The notes: generated by a model from the letters alone, not told the origin. Shown: positions 1-7,263, counted from the stretch's first letter. The stretch: 12,063 nucleotides of DNA from JAAFIP01 sp043721235 (GCA_043721235.1 JAYSRE010000072.1:1-12063); one strand, 5' to 3'. Program-made: numbers and translations.

Positions 1-943
1 TTTTATAACGCGCATTGCGTATTTTTAAATCGCCAAAACGCGTAAACATGTGGCCGTTGCGCGCATTGCGGGTGGGCATCACGCAGTCAAACATGTCAAT
101 GCCATTTTGCACCCCGGTAATCAAGTCTTCTGGCGTACCCACGCCCATCAGGTAGTGCGGTTTGTCGGCGGGCAGCTTGGGGCCAATATGGCTTAGTACG
201 CGCACCATGTCTTCTTTGGGCTCGCCCACACTCAAACCGCCTACGGCAATGCCGGGGAAGTTCAAATCTTCCAGCCCAGCCAAAGATTCGTCGCGCAGGC
301 CCTCGTGCATGCCGCCTTGCACGATGCCAAACAGCGCATTGGGGTTGGCCAGCCGGGCAAACTCGGCTTGGCAGCGCTGGGCCCAGTGCAGGGAGAGCGC
401 CATCGACACCATGGCCTCGCGTTCGGTGGTGCGCACGCCTTGGGTTTCATAGGGTGTGCATTCGTCAAACTGCATCACGATATCGCTGTTAAGCAGCGAC
501 TGAATTTGCATGCTGATCTCGGGCGTGAGAAACAGTTTGTCGCCGTTAACAGGCGAGGCAAAGCGCACACCTTCTTCGCTGATTTTGCGCATCTCGCCCA
601 GCGACCAGACCTGAAAGCCGCCGCTGTCGGTCAAAATAGGCTTGTGCCAGTTTTCAAACTGGTGCAGGCCACCAAACTGGCGCATCACGTCTTCGCCAGG
701 GCGCATCCACAAATGAAAGGTGTTGCCCAAAATAATTTGTGCGCCCATGTCGTGCAAGCTGCTGGGCATCACGCCCTTGACCGTACCGTAGGTGCCTACC
801 GGCATGAAAATGGGCGTTTCTACTACGCCATGGTTCAGCGTAAGCCGCCCTCGGCGGGCGTGGCTGCCTGCGTAGTTACCCAAAGCGCTACCCTCTGGGG
901 CGATGGTGGCAGGGTCGGTTTTTAAAAGTTCAAATTTCAGCAT
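1..943 (-). CDS. tgt: Queuine/preQ1 tRNA-guanine transglycosylase, 3' end outside window
   Basis: Tgt exchanges guanine-34 of GUN-anticodon tRNAs (Tyr, His, Asp, Asn) for preQ1, the base that QueA later processes to queuosine. The visible 314 residues begin MLKFELLKTD and are collinear with bacterial Tgt. TDSGGF at 105-110 carries the catalytic-base Asp106. GIVQGG is at 206-211. FDCVMPTRNARNG at 285-297 carries the nucleophile Asp286. Bacterial Tgt is about 370-390 residues, so roughly 60-75 C-terminal residues, including the zinc site (CxCxxC...H), lie beyond the window edge. The ATG is at 943. No good SD precedes it, only a GAG about 5 nt upstream. The PIN-toxin stop codon is only 6 nt upstream, so tgt is probably co-transcribed with the toxin gene. 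Family assignment is firm; the operon is inferred from spacing. Confidence 0.97.
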   Translation of the reverse strand, partial: MLKFELLKTDPATIAPEGSALGNYAGSHARRGRLTLNHGVVETPIFMPVGTYGTVKGVMPSSLHDMGAQIILGNTFHLWMRPGEDVMRQFGGLHQFENWHKPILTDSGGFQVWSLGEMRKISEEGVRFASPVNGDKLFLTPEISMQIQSLLNSDIVMQFDECTPYETQGVRTTEREAMVSMALSLHWAQRCQAEFARLANPNALFGIVQGGMHEGLRDESLAGLEDLNFPGIAVGGLSVGEPKEDMVRVLSHIGPKLPADKPHYLMGVGTPEDLITGVQNGIDMFDCVMPTRNARNGHMFTRFGDLKIRNARYK

Positions 944-949
944 AAAAAC

Positions 950-1369
950 TCAATGGGCCCCTGTGTTGGCGAAAAACTTCACCCCAGGGCGACCTTCAAA
1001 ATGGGCATCTTGCGACCACACAGTGGCCAGGTGTTCTTGGGCCGTGGCGTAAATCAGGCTGTCGGCCATGGCCATGTCAATATGTGCAGCAGCCAGCGCA
1101 ATGGCCAGATCAGCTTCTACCAACTGGCCTTGGCGCATCAGGCCTACCGCCTCGCGGGCAACGCCATCGCTTAGCTCACGGCGTAATTTTTTATACACCT
1201 CATACACCGTGATCATCGGCACGATCAGTTGCGCGGGCTGTGCTATGGCGGGGGCATACCAGTCCGCACGCTCAGTGTCCATAAAGTATTCAAGCCAACA
1301 AGAACTGTCCAGCGTAACCAGCGCACTGCGCTGGGCTTGGGCGGTGGGGTCAGGTGTAGCTTTTTTCAT
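950..1369 (-). CDS. PIN-domain ribonuclease toxin (VapC-like)
   Basis: A 139-residue PIN-domain protein, probably the toxin of a type II VapBC-like pair. PIN toxins are Mg2+-dependent RNases that commonly cut tRNA or rRNA. The four expected acidic residues are present: Asp21 in VTLDSS, Glu57 in TVYEVYKK, Asp103 in AMADSLIYATA and Asp121 in WSQDAHF. The site therefore looks intact and the protein is likely active. The start at 1369 overlaps the antitoxin stop as ATGA, the usual translational coupling. No other start codon precedes the first strand, so the 16-residue tail before VTLD seems real. SD is weak. The gene ends 6 nt before the tgt start. Its RNA target cannot be deduced. A solitary PIN RNase is unlikely given the adjoining AbrB-type gene. 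Confidence 0.9.
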   Translation of the reverse strand: MKKATPDPTAQAQRSALVTLDSSCWLEYFMDTERADWYAPAIAQPAQLIVPMITVYEVYKKLRRELSDGVAREAVGLMRQGQLVEADLAIALAAAHIDMAMADSLIYATAQEHLATVWSQDAHFEGRPGVKFFANTGAH

Positions 1370-1584
1370 GCAAAGCGCTCTGCATCGTCTGCAATATGGC
1401 TGTCTTTCAGGTCACGCGCTATGCCCCGGTAGGCCGCAGGGAGTTTGACTTCAAGCAGGCGCAGCCCGTCACCAAAATCGACCCAGGCCATTTTTTGCCC
1501 CGCCACAATGTGCCTGCGCTCGCGCAGCGACAGCGGGATAACGACTTGGAATTTAGAGGAGACTGTAATTTCTTCAGTTTTCAT
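1366..1584 (-). CDS. AbrB/MazE-type antitoxin (VapB-like)
   Basis: A 72-residue protein with an N-terminal swapped-hairpin AbrB/SpoVT domain at residues 4-48. The diagnostic run is VSSKFQVVIPLSLRERR followed by GQKM, the usual VSSKGQVVIPKxIR...G pattern with Phe12 in place of Gly. The C-terminal tail (49-72, ending HIADDAERFA) is the part expected to bind and block the toxin. Such antitoxins also bind their own promoter with the toxin as co-repressor. Its stop codon overlaps the toxin start (ATGA). No SD precedes the ATG; a perfect TATAAT ends 7 nt before it, so the mRNA is probably leaderless. The gene starts 24 nt after the queA stop. Partnership with the PIN toxin is inferred from the overlap and the standard antitoxin-first order. 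Confidence 0.9.
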   Translation of the reverse strand: MKTEEITVSSKFQVVIPLSLRERRHIVAGQKMAWVDFGDGLRLLEVKLPAAYRGIARDLKDSHIADDAERFA

Positions 1585-1620
1585 ATCGATAATTATATCG
1601 TTTAACGATTAGTCTGTCGA
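1585..1620 (-). promoter_or_regulatory. Toxin-antitoxin promoter with operator-like inverted repeat
   Basis: On the minus strand, TCGACA (1620 to 1615, 5 of 6 to the sigma70 -35) and TATAAT (1597 to 1592, perfect -10) are separated by exactly 17 bp. An inverted repeat, ATCGTT-T-AACGAT (1597-1609), fills the spacer. An 8-bp palindrome, ATAATTAT (1589-1596), overlaps the -10, and ATCGAT (1585-1590) follows it. Initiation about 7 nt past the -10 would fall on or beside the antitoxin ATG at 1584. The -35 and part of the spacer lie within the last codons of queA. The palindromes are the likely binding sites for autorepression; that role is inferred. Confidence 0.8.
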
Positions 1621-2733
1621 TGTGCTTTCCTGGCATGTGCTGTCCTGCAGTGCGCTCTGGTGCAGCAACATGCTGTCCCCGTAACTAAAAAACCGGTATT
1701 TCTGCGCAATCGCATGCTGGTACAGGGCCATGGTGTGCTCGTAGCCTGCAAAAGCGCTGACCAGCATCATCAAGGTGCTTTGGGGCAAATGAAAGTTGGT
1801 GATCAAGGCATCGACCACTTTGAAAGCAAAACCTGGGGTGATGAAAATGTTGGTGTCGCCGCTGGTCTGGCCTGTTTGGGCCCAGGTCTCTAGTGTACGC
1901 ACGGTGGTGGTGCCTACCGCTACCACGCGCCCGCCGCGTGCTTTGCAGTCGGCGATGGCTTGCAGTGTGGCGCTGGGCAGGGCGTAGCGTTCAAAATGCA
2001 TCACGTGGTCGGCAATGCGCGCGGCCTTGACGGGCTGAAAGGTGCCTGCGCCTACGTGCAGGGTGACGCTGGCGCGCTGCACGCCCTGTGCTGCCAGCTG
2101 GTCTAGCAAGGCTTGGTCAAAATGCAGCGCAGCTGTGGGCGCGGCCACTGCGCCGGGGTGCTTGGCAAACACGGTTTGGTAGCGCTGTGCGTCCAGCGCC
2201 TCGGCCTGTGCGTCTGCGGGGCTGGGCGTGCCGCTTTGCTGGCGCGTGATGTACGGCGGCAGGGGTATGTGGCCGTGCTGGGCCATCATGGCGTAGGGCT
2301 CGGCAGACAGCGTAAAGCGGTACAGCGGGCCCTCGGCAGCGGGCCACCGGCCGGTCAGCAGGGCAGTAAATCCGCCCGCCATGTGCAGCGTGTCGCCTAC
2401 ACGCGGCTTTTTGCTGACCTTCATGTGGGCCACCACGTCGCAGCCATCCAGCACGCGCTCTATCAGCAGTTCCAGCTTGCCGCCGGTGGATTTTTCGCCA
2501 AACAGGCGGGCTTTGACCACTTGGGTATCGTTAAACACCAGCAGGTCGCGCGCGGTAAGCAGCGAGGCCAGGTCGCTGAAAACACGGTCTATGGGCTGCG
2601 CCGCAGTGCCGTCAAGCAGGCGGGAGGCGGTGCGCTGCACCGCAGGCTGCTGGGCAATCAGTTCAGTGGGTAATTGGTAGTCAAAATCACTGGTAGCCCA
2701 AGGAAATTCTGAAGGAATAGCTATTGTATTCAT
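1609..2733 (-). CDS. queA: S-adenosylmethionine:tRNA ribosyltransferase-isomerase
   Basis: QueA transfers and isomerises the ribosyl group of SAM onto preQ1-tRNA, giving epoxyqueuosine. It acts after Tgt. Family motifs in order: FDYQLPTELIAQQP (17-30), LLVFNDTQVVKARLFG (64-79), YQTVFAKHPGAVAAPTAALHF (185-205), HVGAGTFQPV (226-235), GTTTVRTLE (274-282), TNFHLPQSTL (312-321) and YRFFSYGDSMLL (346-357). The usual PTAGLHF reads PTAALHF. At 374 residues it is longer than the usual 340-356, because of an unusual N-terminus (1-16) and a Ser/Thr-rich tail (359-374). The first 17 codons, including the ATG, fall inside a copy of the dispersed repeat. No SD precedes the ATG and no later start codon fits, so the start is less certain than the product. 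It is divergent from recG. Confidence 0.96.
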   Translation of the reverse strand: MNTIAIPSEFPWATSDFDYQLPTELIAQQPAVQRTASRLLDGTAAQPIDRVFSDLASLLTARDLLVFNDTQVVKARLFGEKSTGGKLELLIERVLDGCDVVAHMKVSKKPRVGDTLHMAGGFTALLTGRWPAAEGPLYRFTLSAEPYAMMAQHGHIPLPPYITRQQSGTPSPADAQAEALDAQRYQTVFAKHPGAVAAPTAALHFDQALLDQLAAQGVQRASVTLHVGAGTFQPVKAARIADHVMHFERYALPSATLQAIADCKARGGRVVAVGTTTVRTLETWAQTGQTSGDTNIFITPGFAFKVVDALITNFHLPQSTLMMLVSAFAGYEHTMALYQHAIAQKYRFFSYGDSMLLHQSALQDSTCQESTSTD

Positions 2734-2735
2734 AG
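2682..2735 (+). repeat. 53-bp dispersed repeat, copy A (queA start)
   Basis: First of four copies. The core is CCCAAGGAAA at 2697-2706, 13 variable bases, then GCTATT at 2720-2725, ending in CATAG at 2731-2735. Read in the opposite strand this copy contains the queA start codon and encodes residues 1-17 of the annotated protein. The variable centre keeps short inverted arms (ATTC...GAAT). The left flank matches the other copies less well, with one base missing. Confidence 0.75.
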
Positions 2736-2784
2736 TGCTTGAGGAGGGGACACATCCGTACCAAGGTTTAAAAAAGAAGAAAAA

Positions 2785-2813
2785 TGGGCAGGCGGTGAAA
2801 CCGCAGGCACAAT
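2785..2813 (+). promoter_or_regulatory. Candidate recG promoter
   Basis: TGGGCA at 2785-2790 (4 of 6 to -35) and CACAAT at 2808-2813 (-10-like) are spaced by 17 bp. The -10-like box ends 6 nt before the recG ATG, with no SD in between, so the transcript may be leaderless. A small hairpin, GCGGT-GAA-ACCGC (2792-2804), lies in the spacer. This is a by-eye prediction. Confidence 0.4.
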
Positions 2814-2819
2814 TATCCC

Positions 2820-5078
2820 ATGCCCCGCACAGCCCAACCTTCCGCTACCACTGCCGACACTGACAAAGTAGCCTCGGCGGTAGCAGCAGCCAAAAGCCCC
2901 CCAAAGACGCTAGCGCAAAAAGCGCTGGAAAAACTGGGTTTGCAGCGCCCCATCGACTTGGCGCTGCACATCCCCCTGCGCTACGAAGACGAAACCCGCA
3001 TTGTGAAGCTGGCTGATGCGCGGGACGGCGACTTGGCGCAGATCGAGGGTGAGGTGACTGGCTGCGAAGTGGTTATTCGGGGCCGCCGCCAGCTGGTGGT
3101 CATGCTGGAAGACGGCACCGGCGTGTGCAGCCTGCGGTTTCTCAACTTTTACCCGTCGCAGCAAAAGCAGCTGGCTGTGGGCCAGCGCATTCGGGCACGC
3201 GGAGAGCTGCGCGGCGGCATGTTTGGCTGGGGCATGCTGCACCCGGCCTGCAAATCCGCCAGCAGCGCACTGCCTGCGGCCCTGACACCCGTGTACTCCA
3301 CGGTGGCTGGCTTGCCCCAGCCCACCCTGCGCCGCGCGGTGCACAGCGGCTTGGCGTATGCCGCCCAGAGTGGCGCACTGGATGAAACCCTGCCTGCCCA
3401 ATTTATCAGCAAAATAGGCCTTAGTCCCAAGGAAAATCTACATAGTTCGCTATTATTTTTGCACTACCCGTCGCCCGACGTGTCTATTTCTCAGCTTGAA
3501 GACCGCAGCCACCCGGCCTGGCAGCGGCTTAAACTGGAAGAGCTGCTGGCCCAGCAACTGTCCCAGTTAGAGTCCAAACGCGCGCGCGATGCCCTGCGCG
3601 CGCCCGTGCTGCCGCCCAAGCATGGCGGCCTGCACGACCAGCTGCTGGCCCTCATCCCGTTTAAGCTCACCGCTGCCCAGCAGCGCGTGAGTGCAGAGGT
3701 GGCCCACGGCATTGCCCAGAGTGTGCCCATGCACCGCCTGCTCCAAGGCGACGTAGGCTCAGGCAAAACCGTGGTGGCCGCGCTGGCTGCAGCGGTGTGC
3801 ATGGACGCCGGCTACCAGTGCGCGCTGATGGCCCCCACCGAGATTTTGGCCGAACAGCACTTTCGCAAACTCATTGGCTGGCTGGAACCCCTGGGCATTC
3901 AGGTAGCTTGGCTGACCGGCAGCCAAAAAGCCAAAGAACGCCGCGCCATGCTGGCCCTGATAGAGAGCGGCGCAGCCGGCCTGGTGGTGGGCACCCACGC
4001 GGTGATCCAAGACAAAGTGCAGTTTCATAACCTGGCGCTGGCCATCATCGACGAGCAGCACCGCTTTGGCGTCAAGCAGCGGCTGGCCCTGCGCGAGAAG
4101 ATGAACCACCCGGCTGTCGCAGCGCCTGCAAAGCCAATTTTAAAGCCAAATAAGCCTATCGCCCAAGGAAATGCTGGTCGAGCAGCTATTGTAAACATAG
4201 CACATCAAAATCCCCTGTGCGAACCCCACCTGCTGATGATGACGGCCACGCCCATTCCGCGCACGCTGGCCATGAGCTACTACGCCGACCTGGACGTCTC
4301 CACCATCGACGAGCTGCCCCCTGGCCGCACGCCCATCGTCACCAAAGTCATCAGCGATGCACGGCGGGACGAAGTCATCCAGCGCGTCCGCGCCCAGCTG
4401 GGCGCAGGCCGCCAGGTCTATTGGGTGTGCCCGCTGATCGAAGAGTCAGAAATGATCGACCTGACCAATGCCACCGAAACCCATGCCGAGCTCAGCGCCG
4501 CCCTGCACGGCACGCTGCTGCAGCACAGCGCCCCACTGGTCGTTGGCCTGCTGCATTCGCGCATGCCCCCGGCCGACAAAAAAGCCGTCATGGCCCAGTT
4601 CACCCGTGGCCATATGCAGGTGCTGGTCAGCACCACCGTGATAGAGGTGGGTGTAGACGTGCCCAACGCCTCGCTCATGGTGATAGAACACGCCGAACGC
4701 TTTGGCCTGTCCCAGCTGCACCAGCTGCGTGGCCGGGTAGGGCGCGGCGCGGCAGCGTCAGCCTGCGTGCTGATGTACGCCACCGGCGAAAGCGGCAAGC
4801 TGGGCGAAACCGCACGCGCCCGCCTCAAAGCCATGCTGCAGACCAACGACGGCTTCGAGATTGCCCGCCAAGACCTGGAAATTCGCGGCCCCGGCGAATT
4901 TCTAGGCGCCCGCCAGTCCGGCGCTGCCCTGCTGCGCTTTGCCGACCTCACACAAGACGCACAGCTGCTACAAACCGCCCGAGACCTAGCCCCCCTCATG
5001 CTAGACCAGCACCAAGACCTGGCCCAAAAGCACATCGCCCGCTGGTTGGGCGGGCGGGTGGATTATTTGAAGGCTTAA
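2820..5078 (+). CDS. recG: ATP-dependent DNA helicase RecG, with two repeat-derived inserts
   Basis: RecG is a monomeric superfamily-2 helicase that remodels stalled forks and branched DNA. The N-terminal wedge/OB domain covers about 35-165 (IPLRYEDET at 51-59). Walker A GDVGSGKT is at 310-317, APTEIL at 338-343, the DEQH box at 411-414 and TATPIPRT at 475-482. Motifs V-VI run from STTVIEVGVDVPN (604-616) to QLRGRVGRG (635-643). The family TRG motif is DGFEIARQDLEIRGPGEF (677-694). At 752 residues it exceeds the E. coli length (693). Part of the excess is about 37 extra residues near 431-468, between the DEQH and TATP motifs, and about 10 near 196-206. Both places coincide with dispersed-repeat copies and the reading frame stays open. 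All catalytic motifs remain, so it is probably functional. No SD precedes the ATG. Confidence 0.97.
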   Translation: MPRTAQPSATTADTDKVASAVAAAKSPPKTLAQKALEKLGLQRPIDLALHIPLRYEDETRIVKLADARDGDLAQIEGEVTGCEVVIRGRRQLVVMLEDGTGVCSLRFLNFYPSQQKQLAVGQRIRARGELRGGMFGWGMLHPACKSASSALPAALTPVYSTVAGLPQPTLRRAVHSGLAYAAQSGALDETLPAQFISKIGLSPKENLHSSLLFLHYPSPDVSISQLEDRSHPAWQRLKLEELLAQQLSQLESKRARDALRAPVLPPKHGGLHDQLLALIPFKLTAAQQRVSAEVAHGIAQSVPMHRLLQGDVGSGKTVVAALAAAVCMDAGYQCALMAPTEILAEQHFRKLIGWLEPLGIQVAWLTGSQKAKERRAMLALIESGAAGLVVGTHAVIQDKVQFHNLALAIIDEQHRFGVKQRLALREKMNHPAVAAPAKPILKPNKPIAQGNAGRAAIVNIAHQNPLCEPHLLMMTATPIPRTLAMSYYADLDVSTIDELPPGRTPIVTKVISDARRDEVIQRVRAQLGAGRQVYWVCPLIEESEMIDLTNATETHAELSAALHGTLLQHSAPLVVGLLHSRMPPADKKAVMAQFTRGHMQVLVSTTVIEVGVDVPNASLMVIEHAERFGLSQLHQLRGRVGRGAAASACVLMYATGESGKLGETARARLKAMLQTNDGFEIARQDLEIRGPGEFLGARQSGAALLRFADLTQDAQLLQTARDLAPLMLDQHQDLAQKHIARWLGGRVDYLKA
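3412..3464 (+). repeat. Dispersed repeat copy B, in frame inside recG
   Basis: CCCAAGGAAA at 3426-3435, then 13 bases, then GCTATT at 3449-3454. The left flank AAATAGGCCTTAG matches the AAATA..CCTA flank of copies C and D. The right end diverges (ATTTTTGCAC instead of ..CATAG). It encodes about residues 198-215 of RecG (IGLSPKEN and following), just before the conserved LHYPSP segment. This is the most diverged of the four copies. Confidence 0.65.
4148..4200 (+). repeat. Dispersed repeat copy C, in frame inside recG
   Basis: The left flank AAATAAGCCTATCG (4148-4161) precedes CCCAAGGAAA at 4162-4171. Then come 13 bases with TGCT...AGCA inverted arms, GCTATT at 4185-4190, and CATAG at 4196-4200. 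It encodes most of the extra peptide in RecG (about PNKPIAQGNAGRAAIVNI, residues 443-460), absent from the equivalent E. coli loop. It is closely similar to copy D, sharing a near-identical run from CCTATCG through GGAAATGCT. Confidence 0.8.
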
Positions 5079-5080
5079 AA

Positions 5081-6169
5081 ATGAATACATTACAAGAAAC
5101 ATCCGCACAAGTTGTGCAGCCGCGAACCGTAAAAGCCAGTTGGCAACGAGATGAAGCCTACTTGCTTGAAGCAGTGAGGTTTAGCTTTTTTGACCGTACA
5201 CCAGTGCAGCGTTTTGTTGTGCCACTGATGGCAGGGTTAGCTGTATTTTTATGGTTCTCGCCTGCTGGATTCATGCCGCTGATTTTTGGTGTCGGCTTGC
5301 GTTGGTTTGGCGCAGGCATAGTGCTGGGTGGATGCTTAGTGCTGATTTCGTCTTGGGCTACTTACCGTACAGCGCTGAAGGTCTCGCGCAAAGGCTATAA
5401 CTTCGTTGGTGATACGGCCCGATGGGAGTTTTCTGACCAGGAGGTTTCTTACCAAGTGGATGGTTATTCGCAGGGTGCTTGTGAAGGCACTACGCGGCAC
5501 AAAGCACATTCTCAATGGAGTTGGTACAGCGCACTTTCTTTCAGCGACGACGGGCTGCGTTTGCACCGTACGGCGACAGAAGCCTATGTGATTCCAGTCC
5601 GATCGCTCAACGCGCAAGACTCACGTGAGGCATTGCAGCAGATTACTACAATGGCTCGCAAGGCGGGACTAATTGTCCGCAGTTCAACTGCTTCACATTG
5701 GCCCACAACCTTCGGGTGTATCTTGATGTTAGGGCTGGTACTACTTTTGGTCATGACTTATGGCGCCATGTTTGCCGCATTGCCTTACCTGCGGTATGGG
5801 GCAATAGAAAAGCTCTGGTTTTCAGGCATTGAAACTTTTTGGTGGATTGCATTTCTAGCAAGTCCATGCTTGGTAGGAGGCCACTTTTTACTGAGCAAAG
5901 GGCTGTCTAAGATGCGGGTTAAAAAAAGTACTCCTATATTGATTTTCCACACATCATTTGGTTTGCTGTGGGGTTTTTTGCTACTTTGTCTGTTGCAAGC
6001 ATCCAAAACCTGGATATTTGACGAAGCTTTGGCAGACAGTAACTTTTTCGCCCTTTTCCCCTTTGTAATGATCATTTTGAGTAGCGCCTTGTCAGCCCAA
6101 TTACTTTCGGTACATGGCGCAACTATTTGGAGTGCTCTATTTAATTCCCAGCACAGTGATGATTTATGA
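5081..6169 (+). CDS. Hypothetical multi-pass membrane protein, YcxB-like domain
   Basis: A 362-residue protein I cannot name. Two hydrophobic spans come early (about 43-60 and 65-91). A soluble domain follows at about 110-195, with WEFSDQEVSY, WSWYSALSF and AYVIPVRSL. That pattern (a strand, a W-S-W-Y core, then IP-R) resembles the YcxB-like domain. Four more spans lie at about 209-235, 251-271, 285-306 and 322-344. An SD (GAAGG, 5069-5073) sits 7 nt before the ATG, and the gene begins 2 nt after the recG stop, so it is probably co-transcribed with recG. Its G+C is clearly lower than its neighbours': 23 of 60 at 5881-5940 against 38 of 60 at 4681-4740 in recG. This suggests later acquisition. 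The YcxB link is a resemblance by eye, and the function is unknown. Confidence 0.85.
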   Translation: MNTLQETSAQVVQPRTVKASWQRDEAYLLEAVRFSFFDRTPVQRFVVPLMAGLAVFLWFSPAGFMPLIFGVGLRWFGAGIVLGGCLVLISSWATYRTALKVSRKGYNFVGDTARWEFSDQEVSYQVDGYSQGACEGTTRHKAHSQWSWYSALSFSDDGLRLHRTATEAYVIPVRSLNAQDSREALQQITTMARKAGLIVRSSTASHWPTTFGCILMLGLVLLLVMTYGAMFAALPYLRYGAIEKLWFSGIETFWWIAFLASPCLVGGHFLLSKGLSKMRVKKSTPILIFHTSFGLLWGFLLLCLLQASKTWIFDEALADSNFFALFPFVMIILSSALSAQLLSVHGATIWSALFNSQHSDDL

Positions 6170-6192
6170 ATAAAAGCTATCGAGCAATAGTT

Positions 6193-6198
6193 CACAAT
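6193..6198 (+). promoter_or_regulatory. Candidate oxyR -10 box
   Basis: CACAAT ends 7 nt before the oxyR ATG at 6206, and no SD lies between. No convincing -35 is visible; TTATGA at 6164-6169 is the nearest approach and is too far. It is listed because the same hexamer occurs at the same distance before recG and the cytochrome b gene. Confidence 0.3.
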
Positions 6199-6205
6199 AC
6201 CGCAC

Positions 6206-7180
6206 ATGACCCTGACCGAACTCAAATACATCGTAGCCGTAGCCCGTGAAAAGCATTTTGGCCGGGCGGCGGAGGCGTGTTTTATATCGCAACCTACATT
6301 GAGTGTGTCAATCAAAAAGCTGGAAGATGAGCTGGAGGTGAAACTCTTTGAGCGCAATGCCAACGAGGTGACTGTGACCCCGCTGGGGGACGAGATTGTG
6401 CGCCAAGCGCAGTCGGTGCTGGAGCAGGCGCACAACATCAAGGAGATTGCCAAACGCGGCAAAGACCCGCTGGCGGGTCCGCTGACGCTGGGCATTATCT
6501 ACACCATTGGGCCCTACCTGCTGCCCGCGCTGGTGCGCCAGGCCATTGCACGCAGCCCGCAAATGCCGCTGATGCTGCAAGAAAATTTTACCGTCAAACT
6601 GCTGGACATGTTGCGCACGGGCGAGATTGACTGCGCCATTTTGGCCGAGCCCTTCCCCGACACTGGCTTGGCCACCGCAGCCCTGTACGACGAGCCCTTT
6701 ATGGTGGCAGTGCCCAGCACGCACGCGCTGGCCGCGCGCCGCAGCATCAGCGCAGAAGAGCTCAAACTAGAAACCATGCTGCTGCTGGGCAACGGCCACT
6801 GCTTTAGAGACCACGTGCTGGAAGTGTGCCCGGAGTTTGCGCGGTTTTCCAGCAACGCTGAGGGCATTCGCAAGAGCTTTGAGGGCTCGTCGCTAGAAAC
6901 TATCAAGCACATGGTGGCTGCAGGCATGGGCGTAACGGTGGTGCCCTTGCTGTCGATACCCCGCGCTGAGCTGGCCGCGTCGCTTGACACCGCCAAGCGT
7001 GGCAAGCCAAAGAACAATGCTGAGACCTATGTGCGCTACATACCGTTTAGCGGCGAGCCTCCCTCGCGGCGCGTGGTGTTGGCATGGCGGCGCAGCTTTA
7101 CCCGCTACGAGGCGATAGCGGCGCTGCGCAATGCGGTGGTGGGCTGTGAGCTTGCGGGGGTCAAACGCTTAAACGCTTAG
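6206..7180 (+). CDS. oxyR: LysR-family peroxide-sensing regulator OxyR
   Basis: A 324-residue LysR-type regulator. The N-terminal winged helix-turn-helix covers about 1-60 (LTELKYIVAVAREKHFGRAA, then SQPTLSVSIKKLEDELEVKLFER). The effector domain runs from about 90 to 300. The redox pair is Cys199 and Cys208 within GHCFRDHVLEVC. This matches the E. coli OxyR numbering and 9-residue spacing exactly, so H2O2 should form the activating disulfide. Cys25 in the HTH also matches E. coli. OxyR controls catalase, alkyl hydroperoxide reductase and related genes. No such target gene is in the window. The gene lies 36 nt after the hypothetical membrane protein and in the same direction as recG. The start is fixed by the canonical MTLTELKY beginning, and there is no SD. 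It is convergent with mnmA. Confidence 0.96.
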   Translation: MTLTELKYIVAVAREKHFGRAAEACFISQPTLSVSIKKLEDELEVKLFERNANEVTVTPLGDEIVRQAQSVLEQAHNIKEIAKRGKDPLAGPLTLGIIYTIGPYLLPALVRQAIARSPQMPLMLQENFTVKLLDMLRTGEIDCAILAEPFPDTGLATAALYDEPFMVAVPSTHALAARRSISAEELKLETMLLLGNGHCFRDHVLEVCPEFARFSSNAEGIRKSFEGSSLETIKHMVAAGMGVTVVPLLSIPRAELAASLDTAKRGKPKNNAETYVRYIPFSGEPPSRRVVLAWRRSFTRYEAIAALRNAVVGCELAGVKRLNA

Positions 7181-7263
7181 TGGTTGCAGGTGTTTTTCTA
7201 GCGTGGTCTCGTTAGCACGGTTGGGTGTTTAGTACAGGTTGAGCGCCGCCATGGTAGCGAGGT

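Noticed and set aside
2741..2749. GAGGAGGGG as a plus-strand SD
   Set aside because: It is 71 nt before the recG ATG, no start codon follows at the right distance, and on the queA strand it is pyrimidine-rich.
4217..5080. Long open frame overlapping the second half of recG and running into the hypothetical membrane protein
   Set aside because: It is a shifted-frame shadow of G+C-rich recG. Its translation is Arg/Pro/His-rich without motifs, while the real gene starts at 5081 with an SD.
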